Notes: generated from the sequence alone by a model not told the origin. Counted from the stretch's first letter, positions 1 to 10,217 are shown. The stretch is 64,000 nt of DNA from Capnocytophaga granulosa ATCC 51502 (GCF_000411115.1 NZ_KE150256.1:62001-126000), one strand, 5' to 3'. Program-made: numbers and translations.

Positions 1-1599
1 TTCGAGTCTATCAATACGTTGATCTGGTGTTTTTCCTTCGCCTTCTTCTATTTTATTAACTATTTCAGAAATCAAGGTTTGTAATTGTTCTGGCGTCATT
101 CTCACCAAGTTTGCTTGATTCTCAGAAGGGTAAGGAATATGCTCTGCCACGTAATTATTGCGTAACTCTTCCCATTTTTCCTTTTCTTTTAGCAATGAAG
201 AAGCGTTATTTATATCATTCTGACGGTAAGCAAGCTGTATTTGTCTTTCAACAGTTGCAATCTGTGCATTGAAATAATCTATATCTTTTTGTTTTTGAGA
301 TATAGGTGTTGCTTTTGTATCGTTTTGACCCTTTGCTTGTTCTTTTCCTTCCTTCATTTCTGTAGTCTGAAGTTCGTTAACAAGGTCTTGATAGGTATAT
401 TTTTCGTTTTCTTTAGCAAACTTAATACGAATACCTGCATTGTAAAAGACATTACCTTGCAACTTATTAGGTGATTTTAGTGCATTATCTGCACTCTCAT
501 TACCTGTGGTATATAAGAGATTAGCCACTCCAAACAGCTCTAGATGTTTGCTTAAGGGGATAGCCAAGCCGAGCCCTCCTTTTGCAAAAATACCTGATCT
601 ATTCTCAGCTGTGGAGACTTTACCTTGATAGTCTTTGCCTACGTTAAGATATCCTGCCCCAACGGTAATATAAGGAACTACTCCGTTAGAGACATTGAGC
701 CGTGCTAAAAATTCGGCACCATACAATGAGAGTTTATCAAAGTTTAATGATACTTTTTCTTCCTTCATTGCTTGATAATAAAATCCTCTTACTCCTATGT
801 ATTCGGTAAAGTCAAAACCTAACGAAGCACCTGCTAAATAAGTGTTACGAAAGTTATTATCATCGTCAAAATCAATATATCCGATTGCAGGAGCCACTAC
901 GACCTTAAAATTCTTAAGATTCGTATAAGAATTGTCCAATTCTGTAAGCTCGTTAGGATTACGCCCTCCTAGATACAATTGTAAGCCTGCCTGAAGAGAC
1001 CAATTTAACATCTTCTCATTAGAGATATTATCTGTTATCCATTGGTTATAAGTACTTGTTCTCGCTTCAGAAGGCTTATAAAGGATATTAGAGGCATCAG
1101 AATTAAAGTAGGTTCCTTTTGCCTGAAGATTGAGGGTAAGGCGTCTTGTCAAATTGAATTTAGTCCCTAAACCAAAAGCATAATAAATGGCATCTTGTTT
1201 TGTTTCATTTGCTTTTATTGTTTGTATCCCAGCCCCCAAGGTAACATAAGGCTGAAAGGAGTAAGTCATCGGTATATTACCCTTGAGTTCTCCTCCCCAA
1301 CGATGAACATCTACATCAGAGGAAGTAAATGCATCCTTTATATTATCTGGTACAGAAAAACCATCAATTCTCGATTTCAATCCTAATGATTGGCTGTATG
1401 AACCGAGCAATTCTAAGTTTCTACCAAAACCAAAACCTACATACCCGCCAACCATAAAACCATTTTGAATGGCTGATTTCTTATTCCACAAGACATATTC
1501 TCCTGTGGGGGCTATGGCAAAACTAATATCCTTAACTTGTGCTACTGCATTGAAACCTAATGTAATAGCAAAAAAACTTGTGAAAATTTTTCTTTTCAT
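1..1599 (-). CDS. Outer-membrane protein with two OmpA-like beta-barrel halves (3' end beyond window)
   Basis: The reading frame is open from an ATG at 1599 to the left edge, so the C-terminus is missing; at least 533 codons are present. A signal peptide (MKRKIFTSFFAI..., ending near AVAQ) is followed by two similar barrel-like halves. Each has a small-residue strand run, a central PYVTLGAG or PYITVGAG motif, and a later FGLG or GGLG strand followed by LTLNL or LELFG. After the second half come about 140 residues rich in K, E and Q that look helical. The two-half layout suggests an internal duplication of an 8-stranded OmpA-type barrel. Location is inferred to be the outer membrane; the substrate is unknown. 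A minus-strand -7 box lies about 60 bp upstream. Confidence 0.7.
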   Translation of the reverse strand, partial: MKRKIFTSFFAITLGFNAVAQVKDISFAIAPTGEYVLWNKKSAIQNGFMVGGYVGFGFGRNLELLGSYSQSLGLKSRIDGFSVPDNIKDAFTSSDVDVHRWGGELKGNIPMTYSFQPYVTLGAGIQTIKANETKQDAIYYAFGLGTKFNLTRRLTLNLQAKGTYFNSDASNILYKPSEARTSTYNQWITDNISNEKMLNWSLQAGLQLYLGGRNPNELTELDNSYTNLKNFKVVVAPAIGYIDFDDDNNFRNTYLAGASLGFDFTEYIGVRGFYYQAMKEEKVSLNFDKLSLYGAEFLARLNVSNGVVPYITVGAGYLNVGKDYQGKVSTAENRSGIFAKGGLGLAIPLSKHLELFGVANLLYTTGNESADNALKSPNKLQGNVFYNAGIRIKFAKENEKYTYQDLVNELQTTEMKEGKEQAKGQNDTKATPISQKQKDIDYFNAQIATVERQIQLAYRQNDINNASSLLKEKEKWEELRNNYVAEHIPYPSENQANLVRMTPEQLQTLISEIVNKIEEGEGKTPDQRIDRLE

Positions 1600-1697
1600 A
1601 AAATAATAATTTTTTCTATTTCCTTATAATAGATTATTTCTATTAATCGGGGGCAAAAATACAAAAATATTTATATATACAATAAAAAACTTTTTTA

Positions 1698-1757
1698 TTC
1701 AAGTTTCACAAACTGGGTACAATATAATTCAAGTTTCGCAAGCTGTTTTTAGGCTAT
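1698..1757 (+). repeat. AAGTTTCGCAAG-type dispersed repeat, two partial units
   Basis: TTCAAGTTTCACAAACTG (1698-1715) and TTCAAGTTTCGCAAGCTG (1728-1745) are near-duplicates. The second continues into TTTTTAGG, as does the inverted copy at 60414-60446. A third related copy begins at 60188. All copies are intergenic. Confidence 0.55.
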
Positions 1758-1950
1758 TATTATACTCATAATCAACTAATATTCAAGTGTCTGTACCCCC
1801 TCCAAAGGATAGCCAGCGAGTGCCTACAGCTTAGTTAGAGTAAGAGTTTGGAAGGGTTACAGATAGATAAAATCCCCTTACTATTATCTGATATTTTTTA
1901 CATCATTAAAAAAAAACACTATTTTATTTTTTTATAATAGAAAAAAAACG

Positions 1951-1958
1951 TATTTTTG
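1951..1958 (+). promoter_or_regulatory. -7 promoter box for the first SusC gene
   Basis: TATTTTTG matches the Bacteroidota TAnnTTTG -7 consensus and lies 32 bp before the SusC ATG at 1991. A clear -33 TTG is not obvious in the A-rich upstream sequence. Confidence 0.5.
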
Positions 1959-1990
1959 CAGCCTATTTCAAAATCAAACTTTATTTAAAG

Positions 1991-4960
1991 ATGAGAATAA
2001 CTAATTTTTTGTATGCATTGTTGTTATTAATAGCAGTGCCAGGCTATGCACAAGCCCAGACTAAAGAGGTTTCGGGAGTGGTGCGTGATGCCTCAGGAGC
2101 AGAATTATTGGGTGTAGCTGTGATTGTACAGGGCACACACCGTGGAACACAGACTGACCTTAAGGGACACTACAAGATTAAGGTTCAGAAAGGCGAGGTT
2201 TTGGAGTTTTCGTCCTTGGGACTAAAGACCCAAACTTTTAAAGTGGGTAATAGCTCACAGATAGATGTGATATTAGTCGAAGATGTACAGGACTTGGACG
2301 AGTTCGTCGTGGTAGGCTATGGCTCAGGTCGTAAGATCAGTTCTGTCGTAGGTTCTGTGGCTCGTGTAGGGGAAAAGGATATTGCCCAACGCCCATCGGG
2401 AAATGTAGTAGATGCTTTACAAGGGAAAGTAGCAGGCTTACAAGTGTCTATCAGTTCAGGAGAGCCTTCTGGGCTTTCAAAAATCCGCTTGGATGGGGTA
2501 GGTTCTTTAGGAGGTGCTACCAACTCTCCACTGTTTGTTTTGGACGGAATTACAGTGAGTGATGCCACTGTCCGTGCCCTTAACCAATCGGATATAGAAA
2601 GTATCTCTGTACTTAAGGATGCTTCTGCTACCTCTATCTATGGATCTCGTGCAGCCAATGGAGTGGTATATATCACCACCAAACGCGGTAAGAACAACAC
2701 CAAAGGGGAAATCTCTTTCAGTACCCAATATGGTATCTCGGATATAGCCGACAGAAGACACTTCGAACGCATGATGAATGCCGATGAGCTAGCTGCTTTC
2801 TTAGTAGATATAGGACGCTATAGCCAAGCCAAAATGGATGAAATCCGCCGAAAAAATCCTTATGATACCCGTTGGCATAAAGTCTATTTCCGTGAGAATA
2901 TCCCTATGGAACAGGTAGATCTATCCGTATCAGGAGGTAATGAAAAAACTACTTACTATGTATCAGGCTCTTACTTCAACCAAGAAGGGCTCATGTATCG
3001 CTCAGGCTTTGACCGCCTCACCCTTAGGAGTAATATAGACAGTCGTGTGAATAATTGGCTTAAACTAGGTGTATATTTCAACACAGCTTATTATACCATA
3101 CAAACCAATCCTTTTGCTGGAGCCAATAACCCTGATGGCGGACTTAGCTATATGTTAGAGCCTTTCTATTCTCCAGTAGATGAGAACGGAAAGCGAAAAG
3201 ACTATATAGAAGGGCTTGATCGCTACCATCCTGAATATTATGCAGAGAATAATCTATCCAGTATTTCAGCACTTGATTTTATTCCCTCTGGATTTGTAGA
3301 AATAACCCCTATAAAAGGACTCACTTTCAAAACCAATGTAGGTGTAAGGTACACTAATGCACTTACTTCATCCACTCGTCTTCCTTCATATAAGGGGAAT
3401 CCTGGTGATGGTACTACCTCAGAGAAATATGATAAAGTACTCATTAGAACCCTTACCAATACTTTGGAATACAAATTTGATTTGGCACAGAAACATAATT
3501 TTGTAGTACTATTAGGGCAAGAAAGTGTCAAGAACGAAAGCAGTAATTTCTCAGCCTCAGGGTCTGGGCTTATCAATGATGACCTTACCTTGCTTTCCAA
3601 TACCACTAAGAACAAAAATGTTGGTGAAGGGAAGAATATCAGCACCATTAATTCCCTTTTTGGTCGCTTAGAGTATGATTATGAGGGAAAATATTTTGCC
3701 GATTTCTCTTTGCGTCGTGATGGTTCTTCTAAGTTCAGTCCTGATTATAAATATGCTAACTTTTGGGCTACAGGGATCATGTGGAAACTCAAGAAAGAAA
3801 AATTCTTGGAAAACAATCAAAAAATCAATGACCTTAGCCTCAAGTTCAGTGTAGGGACATCTGGAAACTCTGATATAGGGGACTATACCCATCAGGCATC
3901 GGTAGGTTCTGGATAGTATAATAGCAATACCACCTATTCGCTAAGCAACTCAGGAAACCCCGAACTTACTTGGGAAAAGCAAAGAAAATACACCATAGGA
4001 CTTACCTCAGCCTTCTTTGACAATCGCTTAAGTGTAAATGCGGACTTCTATAGCCGTATCACTGAAAGTATGCTTATGAGTGTACCTGTAGCCTACACAA
4101 CTGGTTTTACAACCATAAGAAAAAATATAGGCAAACTCCAAAACAGAGGAGTCAACATAACCATCTCCGCTGATGTTTATAAGAACAAGGAACAAGATAT
4201 CTTGGTAACCCCTTATGTAAACTTCGGTTATAATAAGAACAAAGTATTGGAACTTTTCTCAGGGAAGACCTATTGGAAAAATGTAAATGAGATGACCGCT
4301 TATATGGTAGGAGAATCTGTCAAATACTTTACCCCTATATTCAAAGGCGTGAATCCGAACAATGGAGAACCCCAGTGGTATGCCAATGATCCTGCACATC
4401 CTGAAAACACCCTTAAGGATGATAACAAAATCGTAGAGGGTAGTTTCTCGGCAGACTTAGCTCAAAATACTGGCTATGACCGCTATGCCCCTATCAATGG
4501 AGGTTTTGGATTCTCTGCTTCCTATAAGGCAGTTTCCCTACAGGTAGATTTTGCGTATTCTATCGGTAAATATACCTACAACAATGATAGATATTTCAAT
4601 GAAAATCCTACCAAATTCGGAGGATATACCTATGATAAAAATGTAAGAGACTATTGGAAACGTCCTGGAGATGTTACCCAATTTCCTAGAAAAGGGAGAG
4701 ACTTCACCCAACGCGATTCACGCCTAATAGAAGATGCCTCTTTCCTTCGCCTGAAGAATATAACTCTTTCCTATTCTCTTCCCAAGGATGTGGTTAAGGA
4801 AGTTGGCTTCTTTAGCAAGGTACGATTCTATACTACTGGACGTAACCTGCTTACCTTTACAAAATTCACTGGTTTAGATCCTGAAATAGATGATGCCCTT
4901 CTTTCAGGAGATTATCCTGGTACAAAACAATATGTATTTGGTGTAGAACTTAAATTTTAG
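1991..4960 (+). pseudogene. SusC/RagA-type TonB-dependent receptor, interrupted by one in-frame TAG
   Basis: The frame would encode about 989 residues. It has a signal peptide ending near AQAQ, a carboxypeptidase-D-like regulatory domain (about residues 27-95), a plug with the VVVGYG and SIYGSRAANGVVYI motifs typical of SusC, and a C-terminal barrel ending in aromatic F. A TAG codon at 3914-3916 stops translation after residue 641. The same frame then continues without frameshift through GNPELTWEKQ to 4960, as expected for SusC. A CAG-to-TAG change would explain it. SusC imports oligosaccharides or peptides with its SusD partner, whose gene starts 5 bp downstream. A truncated barrel would not fold, so the gene is probably inactive unless the stop is read through or is a sequence error. 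Confidence 0.85.
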
Positions 4961-4965
4961 AACAG

Positions 4966-6447
4966 ATGAAACTAATATATAAAATTACTTTTGCCATGGC
5001 AGCTGTAGCATCCCTAAGCAGCTGTGAGAATTTGGAACAAGATCCTTATGATAAGATCCTAACTAAGAATGCTTTTAAAACACCTGATGATGCCCAATAT
5101 TGGCGCGATGGTTTCTATAATACACTTAGGGACAACTATACTTATTTAGAGAAGCGTACAGATATACAATCCGATTTGCTCAATGCTACCATTAATTTTG
5201 AGAATCGAGAAGGTTTTTTCCAAGCTTGGTCTATACTCTCTGATCACGGAAGTATAGCCAGTGTATGGCAAAGTCGCTATAAGCTATTGGCTGACATCAA
5301 CCTAAGTATAGAGAAATTCCCTACCATTGCTACTACAACAGCTGCTGAACAGGCACAGATAAACCAATATTTAGGAGAGGCCTATGCGCTTAGAGCCTAT
5401 ACCTATTTGCAACTGGTACAGCGTTTTTCTCCCCAATATACTGATGCCAATAAGGATACACCTGACTTAGGCCTACCTTTGGTAACGACTTTTGATATTA
5501 AGGCACTTCCTGCTCGTGCTACCTTAGCACAGACCTTTGACCTTATCTATTCAGATATAGCACAGGCCAAAACTCTCTTAACCTCTAAGGTAGGAGTACA
5601 AGGGGCTACCACCTTTACTATAGATGCCGTCAGAGCCTTAGAAGCACGTGCTGCTCTTACCAAAGGAGATCATCCAAGAGCCTATCAGGCTGCTACTGCT
5701 GTGATTGCCACTGGCAAATATCCATTGGTAAGCACCGCTGCGGCCTTGGATGCAATATGGCGTACAGATGCCAAGGGAGAGTCAATCGTACAGCTCTTTA
5801 CCTCTGCCAATGAAGCTACACCTAATTTTGGACTCTATCAATACCTTAGAAGAGCTACTGGTAAGTACACCCCTGACTTTATCCCCTCCCAATGGGTAGT
5901 GGATTTGTACCAGGGGAATGACATCCGAAAAAATGTCTATCTCAAAACCTTTCCTACTGCTTTTAAGACTGGTAATTTTACAACCGCTTTGGTAAATAAA
6001 TATCCTATAGGTAGCTATGGTTCCGCCAATAGTTATGTGCATGCAGCCAAGATCTTCCGAGTAGCTGAGCTATACCTTATTGCAGCAGAAGCTGCTTACA
6101 AAACAGGGCAAGAGACACAGGCTCAGGACTATCTTAACCGCCTGCGTCGTGCACGTATCACTGGAGTTACCGATATTACAGCGACAGGAGCGACTCTCTT
6201 TGAAGAGATTAAGACAGAACGTATCCGCGAACTCGCCTTTGAGGGCTTCCGCTTGGATGACCTCAAGCGTTGGGGTGATCCTGTAAGACGCCACGATCCC
6301 CAAGGAGGTACCAACTATATCATTATAGAACCTGCTAGTCAGTTCTATCTGCTAAATAAACCTGCTGATGACCCTATGTTCGTGTGGCCTATTCCTCTTA
6401 ATGATACGGATATCAATAAGAATATCAAGCAAAATCCTGGATACTAA
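4966..6447 (+). CDS. SusD/RagB-family outer-membrane lipoprotein
   Basis: The 493-residue protein begins with a lipoprotein signal peptide and a lipobox ending LSSC at about residue 20. It then shows the helical TPR-like organisation of SusD, including the EAYALRAYTYLQLVQRF segment and the late ERIRELAFEGFRLDDLKRWG motif. SusD proteins sit on the cell surface as the lid of a SusC channel and bind its ligand. The gene follows its SusC partner by 5 bp and is presumably co-transcribed. The partner is nonsense-broken, so this SusD may be orphaned. No glycosidase or protease gene is adjacent, so the ligand cannot be inferred. Confidence 0.9.
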   Translation: MKLIYKITFAMAAVASLSSCENLEQDPYDKILTKNAFKTPDDAQYWRDGFYNTLRDNYTYLEKRTDIQSDLLNATINFENREGFFQAWSILSDHGSIASVWQSRYKLLADINLSIEKFPTIATTTAAEQAQINQYLGEAYALRAYTYLQLVQRFSPQYTDANKDTPDLGLPLVTTFDIKALPARATLAQTFDLIYSDIAQAKTLLTSKVGVQGATTFTIDAVRALEARAALTKGDHPRAYQAATAVIATGKYPLVSTAAALDAIWRTDAKGESIVQLFTSANEATPNFGLYQYLRRATGKYTPDFIPSQWVVDLYQGNDIRKNVYLKTFPTAFKTGNFTTALVNKYPIGSYGSANSYVHAAKIFRVAELYLIAAEAAYKTGQETQAQDYLNRLRRARITGVTDITATGATLFEEIKTERIRELAFEGFRLDDLKRWGDPVRRHDPQGGTNYIIIEPASQFYLLNKPADDPMFVWPIPLNDTDINKNIKQNPGY

Positions 6448-6514
6448 ATAGCAACTAGTGATTAATGACTAATTAGCACCAAAATTAACAATTAGCCCTT
6501 TACAATTAACAATT

Positions 6515-6566
6515 AAAAGTTGTATTTTTGCCGCTTGTAAGCCACAAGTGGCAAAATACAACTTTT
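6515..6566 (+). promoter_or_regulatory. Long palindrome overlapping the phnA-like promoter
   Basis: The left arm (6515-6532, AAAAGTTGTATTTTTGCC) and right arm (6550-6566, GGCAAAATACAACTTTT) are inverted copies with one extra T in the left arm. An inner CTTGT/ACAAG pair (6534-6538, 6544-6548) extends the symmetry. The left arm contains the -7 box TATTTTTG (6523-6530), and the right arm abuts the ATG at 6567. Transcription should start inside the palindrome, so a protein-binding DNA site is more likely than an RNA hairpin made of both arms. Confidence 0.55.
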
Positions 6567-7145
6567 ATGTTATTAGATGATCTGAAAAAGCGCAGTGGAA
6601 ACTGTTGCGAACTATGTGGAAGCACTACTTCCCTAAGTATCTACCAAGTGCCACCTTCCAAAGTAGGAGGCGTAGATGATAGTCTTTTGGCTTGTGAAAC
6701 CTGTATCTGCCAAATCAATAACCCTGAGACTATGGACAGCAATCATTGGCGTTGCCTCAATGATAGTATGTGGAGTGAGCACCTGCCTGTAAAGGTCATG
6801 GCTTGGCGTATGCTCAACCGTCTCAAAGCAGAAGGCTGGTCATTAGACCTACTCAATATGCTGTACCTTACAGATGAGGAATTGGCTTTTGCTCAAGCGC
6901 TTAATGACCACTTGGAGGAAGGTGAAAAAGTCATCCACAAGGATAGCAATGGAGCTATACTTTCCGCTGGGGACAATGTGGTACTTATCAAAGACTTAAA
7001 GGTAAAGGGCAGCAGTATGGTCGCCAAGCAAGGTACCATTGTGCGCAAAATTGCCTTAGACCCTGAAAACGCCCAATATATAGAGGGGAAAGTAGAAGGG
7101 CAACAGATTGTAATCCTTACCCAATATGTCAAGAAAACTACTTAA
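6567..7145 (+). CDS. PhnA/YjdM-family zinc-ribbon protein
   Basis: The protein of 192 residues starts with a zinc ribbon (CCELCG, then CETC about 30 residues later). It ends with the compact beta-rich domain of the PhnA family (GDNVVLIKDLKVKG, then KQGTIVRKI). Despite the historical name, PhnA proteins have no proven role in phosphonate use here, and no phn genes are nearby. I chose the ATG at 6567 because the upstream TTG at 6528 overlaps the -7 promoter box. The immediately upstream palindrome is an unusual control region. The family assignment is good; the cellular role is unknown. Confidence 0.8.
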   Translation: MLLDDLKKRSGNCCELCGSTTSLSIYQVPPSKVGGVDDSLLACETCICQINNPETMDSNHWRCLNDSMWSEHLPVKVMAWRMLNRLKAEGWSLDLLNMLYLTDEELAFAQALNDHLEEGEKVIHKDSNGAILSAGDNVVLIKDLKVKGSSMVAKQGTIVRKIALDPENAQYIEGKVEGQQIVILTQYVKKTT

Positions 7146-7188
7146 CCCCTTTCAAGTGGTAAGGTAGCCTTTTTCATTGTATATCCAA

Positions 7189-8331
7189 ATGAAACAAACC
7201 CTACTCCTATTCTTTCTTATAGGCAGCTTACTCTCCTGCGAACAACGCAAAAAGCCAGCAATATCCCAGAGACAAGAGGCCAAAAGTGTATATATCAAGA
7301 AATACACCTATCCTGAACTGAGCGAAGAAGCCGCCCAGAATATACGTAATTGGTATGAACTGAAAACCATTTACCAAATACTACTGAGTATTTCCCCAGA
7401 GCGACAAACTGTTCCTATACTAAAGAATACCAACCCTGACTCGCTCTATGTATATAAGCGGCTCTATGCTACCGCCAAAGAAAATATCCAAACCAATGGG
7501 AGCATCATGCAGGATTGGCGTGACTTAGAAAGCAAGTCCGACACCGCTTACAAGTTTGTCAAGCGCAAGACGGACGAGGGAGCATCCTTTGCTTGGGAAG
7601 CGATTTTGCTTAAAGATCTTCCCTATACTTTCTCTGTGCGTATGTACCCCTCCTCTGGCATCAAAAAGGTAAAGCTGGAAATCATACGCCAAAAGGATCA
7701 GAAGGTTATACGTGAGCAGTTCTTACACTTGGACAGCCTCTCTCTCAATACCTTAGCCCCCTATACCAAGCTCACTCCTGTAGATGATGGTTGGCTCAAG
7801 GTAGATATGCAGGTAGAGACACCCCTATATGGCGAATACTCCTTTGCTATCAACTATGATGAGAAGGAAGTAGCCGAAGATTACATTTCCTTCTATCGTT
7901 CTGAGCTTCTTTTACCTGTAAAGTACCAGGATGAGATAGAAAAATCAAGCGAAAAGCTACTTGGAAAGGAGAAAAATATCAAAAGCTCGTATAACAGTAT
8001 CTATTTTTGGCTCTTCCAGCTTGAAGATGAGCTCAGGCAGCTATGGGCAAAGGACAATTTCCCTGAAAAGCTCCGCCGAAATGAGATCAAAGCCCGTCTG
8101 AAACTCTTTGAGACCTATGTACGTCGGCTCTCTAGTGAGGTCAAAGAAAACCCCAGACTTACCAAGGAGGAAGTACAACAAGGCATCTTAGACATACGAG
8201 AGTCCTTTGCCTCTGTGATTCGTTATATCAACTTCCTTAACAAGGAAAAGTTGGACGACAAGCTCGACACCTTGCTCAATAGTTCCGATACCCTCACACT
8301 CAGCCCCAATCACCTACTCCCGCCCCAATGA
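7189..8331 (+). CDS. Lipoprotein of unknown function upstream of recO
   Basis: The 380-residue protein has a lipoprotein signal peptide with lipobox LLSC at about residue 17, then a charged, helix-rich body. A beta-like middle section (FSVRMYPSSGIKKVKLEI) is followed by a long helical C-terminus. I do not recognise the family; the middle resembles gliding-motility-associated lipoproteins only in general style. The ATG at 7189 is preferred over the TTG at 7177 because the signal peptide then begins MKQTLLLFF. The gene overlaps recO by 4 bases (ATGA at 8328), so the two are likely translationally coupled. Confidence 0.6.
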   Translation: MKQTLLLFFLIGSLLSCEQRKKPAISQRQEAKSVYIKKYTYPELSEEAAQNIRNWYELKTIYQILLSISPERQTVPILKNTNPDSLYVYKRLYATAKENIQTNGSIMQDWRDLESKSDTAYKFVKRKTDEGASFAWEAILLKDLPYTFSVRMYPSSGIKKVKLEIIRQKDQKVIREQFLHLDSLSLNTLAPYTKLTPVDDGWLKVDMQVETPLYGEYSFAINYDEKEVAEDYISFYRSELLLPVKYQDEIEKSSEKLLGKEKNIKSSYNSIYFWLFQLEDELRQLWAKDNFPEKLRRNEIKARLKLFETYVRRLSSEVKENPRLTKEEVQQGILDIRESFASVIRYINFLNKEKLDDKLDTLLNSSDTLTLSPNHLLPPQ

Positions 8332-9038
8332 TACAAACCAAGGCCATAGTCCTTTCTGCTATTAAATTCCAGGAAACAAGCCTTATCGTACGTTGTTATA
8401 CACTAGAAGGGATACGCTCCTACCTGCTTAGGGGCGTACTTAAGCATAAGAAAAAAGCCATTACCCCCGCCTATTTCCAACCCTTGAGTCAGTTGGAGGT
8501 TATCACCACTGACCGTAATGATGGCACACTGGAGTATATCAAGGAAGTGAAAGTCAGTTATCCTTATAAGAACTTGCACCAAAGCGTGATCCGTAGTTCG
8601 GTATTGTTTTTCTTGGCCGAGATAGGGGGGAGTGTATTACAGGAGGAAGTACCTAATGCTGCCCTTTTTTCCTTTTGGGAGAAGAACCTACAATGGTATG
8701 ACAGGGCAGAGCACTTTGCCAACTTTCACCTAAAATTCCTCACTGACCTTACTTTCTACTTAGGAGTATTACCCAATACAAGTGCTATAGAACTCCCCTT
8801 TTTTGATCTAGAAGCAGGGGTATTTGTCGCCATGCACAATGGCCATTTTCTGATGAGCGAGTCCGAGAGTCTTCTTTTGAAATTCTTCCTCACCCACTCC
8901 ATAGAGGAGGTTAGCCAACTGAAAATGAGCCGAGAAGAGCGCAATGACCTCTTGGAGCAACTCTTAAACTATTACCGCTGGCACCTGCCCGCCTTCAAGA
9001 CACCCCACTCATGGGAAGTGCTCAAAAGCGTGTTATAG
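8328..9038 (+). CDS. recO: DNA repair protein RecO
   Basis: The 236-residue product starts with the OB-fold region typical of RecO (KAIVLSAIKFQETSLIVRCYT), followed by a helical domain. RecO binds single-stranded DNA and, with RecR, loads RecA onto SSB-coated DNA in the RecF recombination pathway. The family zinc-finger cysteines are absent, as in many Bacteroidota RecO proteins. The start overlaps the end of the upstream lipoprotein gene. ruvB, another recombination gene, follows after 62 bp but has its own promoter box. Confidence 0.88.
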   Translation: MIQTKAIVLSAIKFQETSLIVRCYTLEGIRSYLLRGVLKHKKKAITPAYFQPLSQLEVITTDRNDGTLEYIKEVKVSYPYKNLHQSVIRSSVLFFLAEIGGSVLQEEVPNAALFSFWEKNLQWYDRAEHFANFHLKFLTDLTFYLGVLPNTSAIELPFFDLEAGVFVAMHNGHFLMSESESLLLKFFLTHSIEEVSQLKMSREERNDLLEQLLNYYRWHLPAFKTPHSWEVLKSVL

Positions 9039-9063
9039 ACTTGCTTTCTAAGGAATTTTATTG

Positions 9064-9071
9064 TACTTTTG
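9064..9071 (+). promoter_or_regulatory. -7 promoter box for ruvB
   Basis: TACTTTTG fits the TAnnTTTG consensus and lies 29 bp before the ruvB ATG, just after the end of recO. Confidence 0.55.
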
Positions 9072-9100
9072 TGGCGTGGTTAATTTGACCCAATGATTCT

Positions 9101-10126
9101 ATGAATGCAAACCTGAATCCAGAAAAGAGTAACCTCTCTCCCCAAGAGTTGGATATAGAGCGCGCCTTACGGCCACTTTCTTTTGATGACTTTACGGGGC
9201 AGGAGGCTATTTTGGAAAACCTTAAAATATTTGTCAAGGCGGCTAATCTCCGTGGAGAAGCTCTCGACCATACCCTCTTCCATGGCCCTCCTGGACTGGG
9301 GAAAACAACCCTTGCCAATATCTTGGCCAATGAACTGGGCGTAGGCATCAAAATCACCTCAGGCCCAGTGCTGGACAAGCCTGGGGATTTGGCTGGGCTT
9401 CTGACCAATTTGGAACCTCGTGATGTACTCTTTATTGACGAGATTCACCGCCTTAGCCCCATTGTAGAGGAATACCTCTATTCGGCTATGGAGGATTATA
9501 AGATAGACATCATGATAGAGTCCGGCCCCAATGCTCGTACGGTACAGATTAACCTCAACCCCTTTACCCTTATTGGGGCTACTACCCGTTCGGGCTTACT
9601 TACCGCACCTATGCGAGCACGTTTTGGTATCCAAAGTAGGTTGCAGTACTACACTACCGAACTGTTAGCCTCTATCCTCCAGCGCAGTGCCTATATCTTG
9701 GGGACACCTATCTCCGAAGAGGCTGCCATAGAACTGGCAGGGCGTAGCCGAGGTACCCCACGTATTGCCAATGCACTGCTCAGGCGTGTACGCGACTTTG
9801 CCCAAATAAAAGGTAATGGTAAGATAGATATAGAAATCACCCGCTTTGCCTTAAAAGCCCTCAATGTAGATGCGCACGGCTTGGACGAAATGGACAATAA
9901 GATACTCCTTACTATCATTGACAAGTTCAAGGGCGGCCCTGTAGGTATCACTACCTTGGCCACGGCTGTTTCTGAAAATGCCGAAACCCTTGAGGAAGTA
10001 TATGAACCCTTCCTGATCCAACAAGGATTTATCATTCGTACCCCCCGCGGAAGAGAAGTTACCGACCTAGCTTATAAACACTTAGGAAAAGTACGCTTCC
10101 ATGATGGGCAACCGACATTGTTTTAA
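9101..10126 (+). CDS. ruvB: Holliday junction branch-migration ATPase RuvB
   Basis: The product has 341 residues, the usual RuvB length. It has Walker [10 protein letters not shown] (62-70), Walker [10 protein letters not shown] (about 110-118), sensor region GATTRSG (159-165) and a C-terminal winged-helix domain ([15 protein letters not shown]). RuvB forms hexameric rings that drive branch migration of Holliday junctions with RuvA, which is not in this window. An upstream TACTTTTG box suggests its own transcription start. Confidence 0.97.
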   Translation: MNANLNPEKSNLSPQELDIERALRPLSFDDFTGQEAILENLKIFVKAANLRGEALDHTLFHGPPGLGKTTLANILANELGVGIKITSGPVLDKPGDLAGLLTNLEPRDVLFIDEIHRLSPIVEEYLYSAMEDYKIDIMIESGPNARTVQINLNPFTLIGATTRSGLLTAPMRARFGIQSRLQYYTTELLASILQRSAYILGTPISEEAAIELAGRSRGTPRIANALLRRVRDFAQIKGNGKIDIEITRFALKALNVDAHGLDEMDNKILLTIIDKFKGGPVGITTLATAVSENAETLEEVYEPFLIQQGFIIRTPRGREVTDLAYKHLGKVRFHDGQPTLF

Positions 10127-10167
10127 GTGAAGAACAAAAAATATTGTTAATAATTAATCATTCATCA

Positions 10168-10197
10168 TTGCTCATTAATCATTATTTTGTACTTTTG
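10168..10197 (+). promoter_or_regulatory. Complete -33/-7 promoter of lysS
   Basis: TTG at 10168-10170, a 19-bp spacer and TACTTTTG at 10190-10197 form the clearest Bacteroidota-type promoter in the window, 20 bp before the lysS ATG. Confidence 0.65.
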
Positions 10198-10217
10198 CCC
10201 TCATAAATCTATATAAA

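Larger units (their letters stand above)
1600..1990. other. Divergent intergenic region with promoters and a short repeat
   Basis: The gap separates the divergent outer-membrane protein and SusC genes. It contains a minus-strand -7-type box (TATTTTTG, complement of about 1660-1672), a plus-strand box at 1951-1958, and two copies of an AAGTTTC-CAA motif at 1698-1715 and 1728-1757. The second copy recurs near 60.2-60.4 kb. A CCCCCTCCAAAGG stretch at about 1796-1808 also resembles the GC-rich repeats near 60.3 kb. No reading frame worth calling was seen. Confidence 0.5.

Noticed and set aside
3916..4070. Two separate genes on either side of the SusC stop
   Set aside because: The second part has no N-terminal features and the reading frame and SusC pattern are continuous, so a nonsense break fits better.
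1991..6447. A complete polysaccharide-utilisation locus
   Set aside because: Only SusC and SusD are present; no glycosidase, regulator or surface glycan-binding protein is adjacent.
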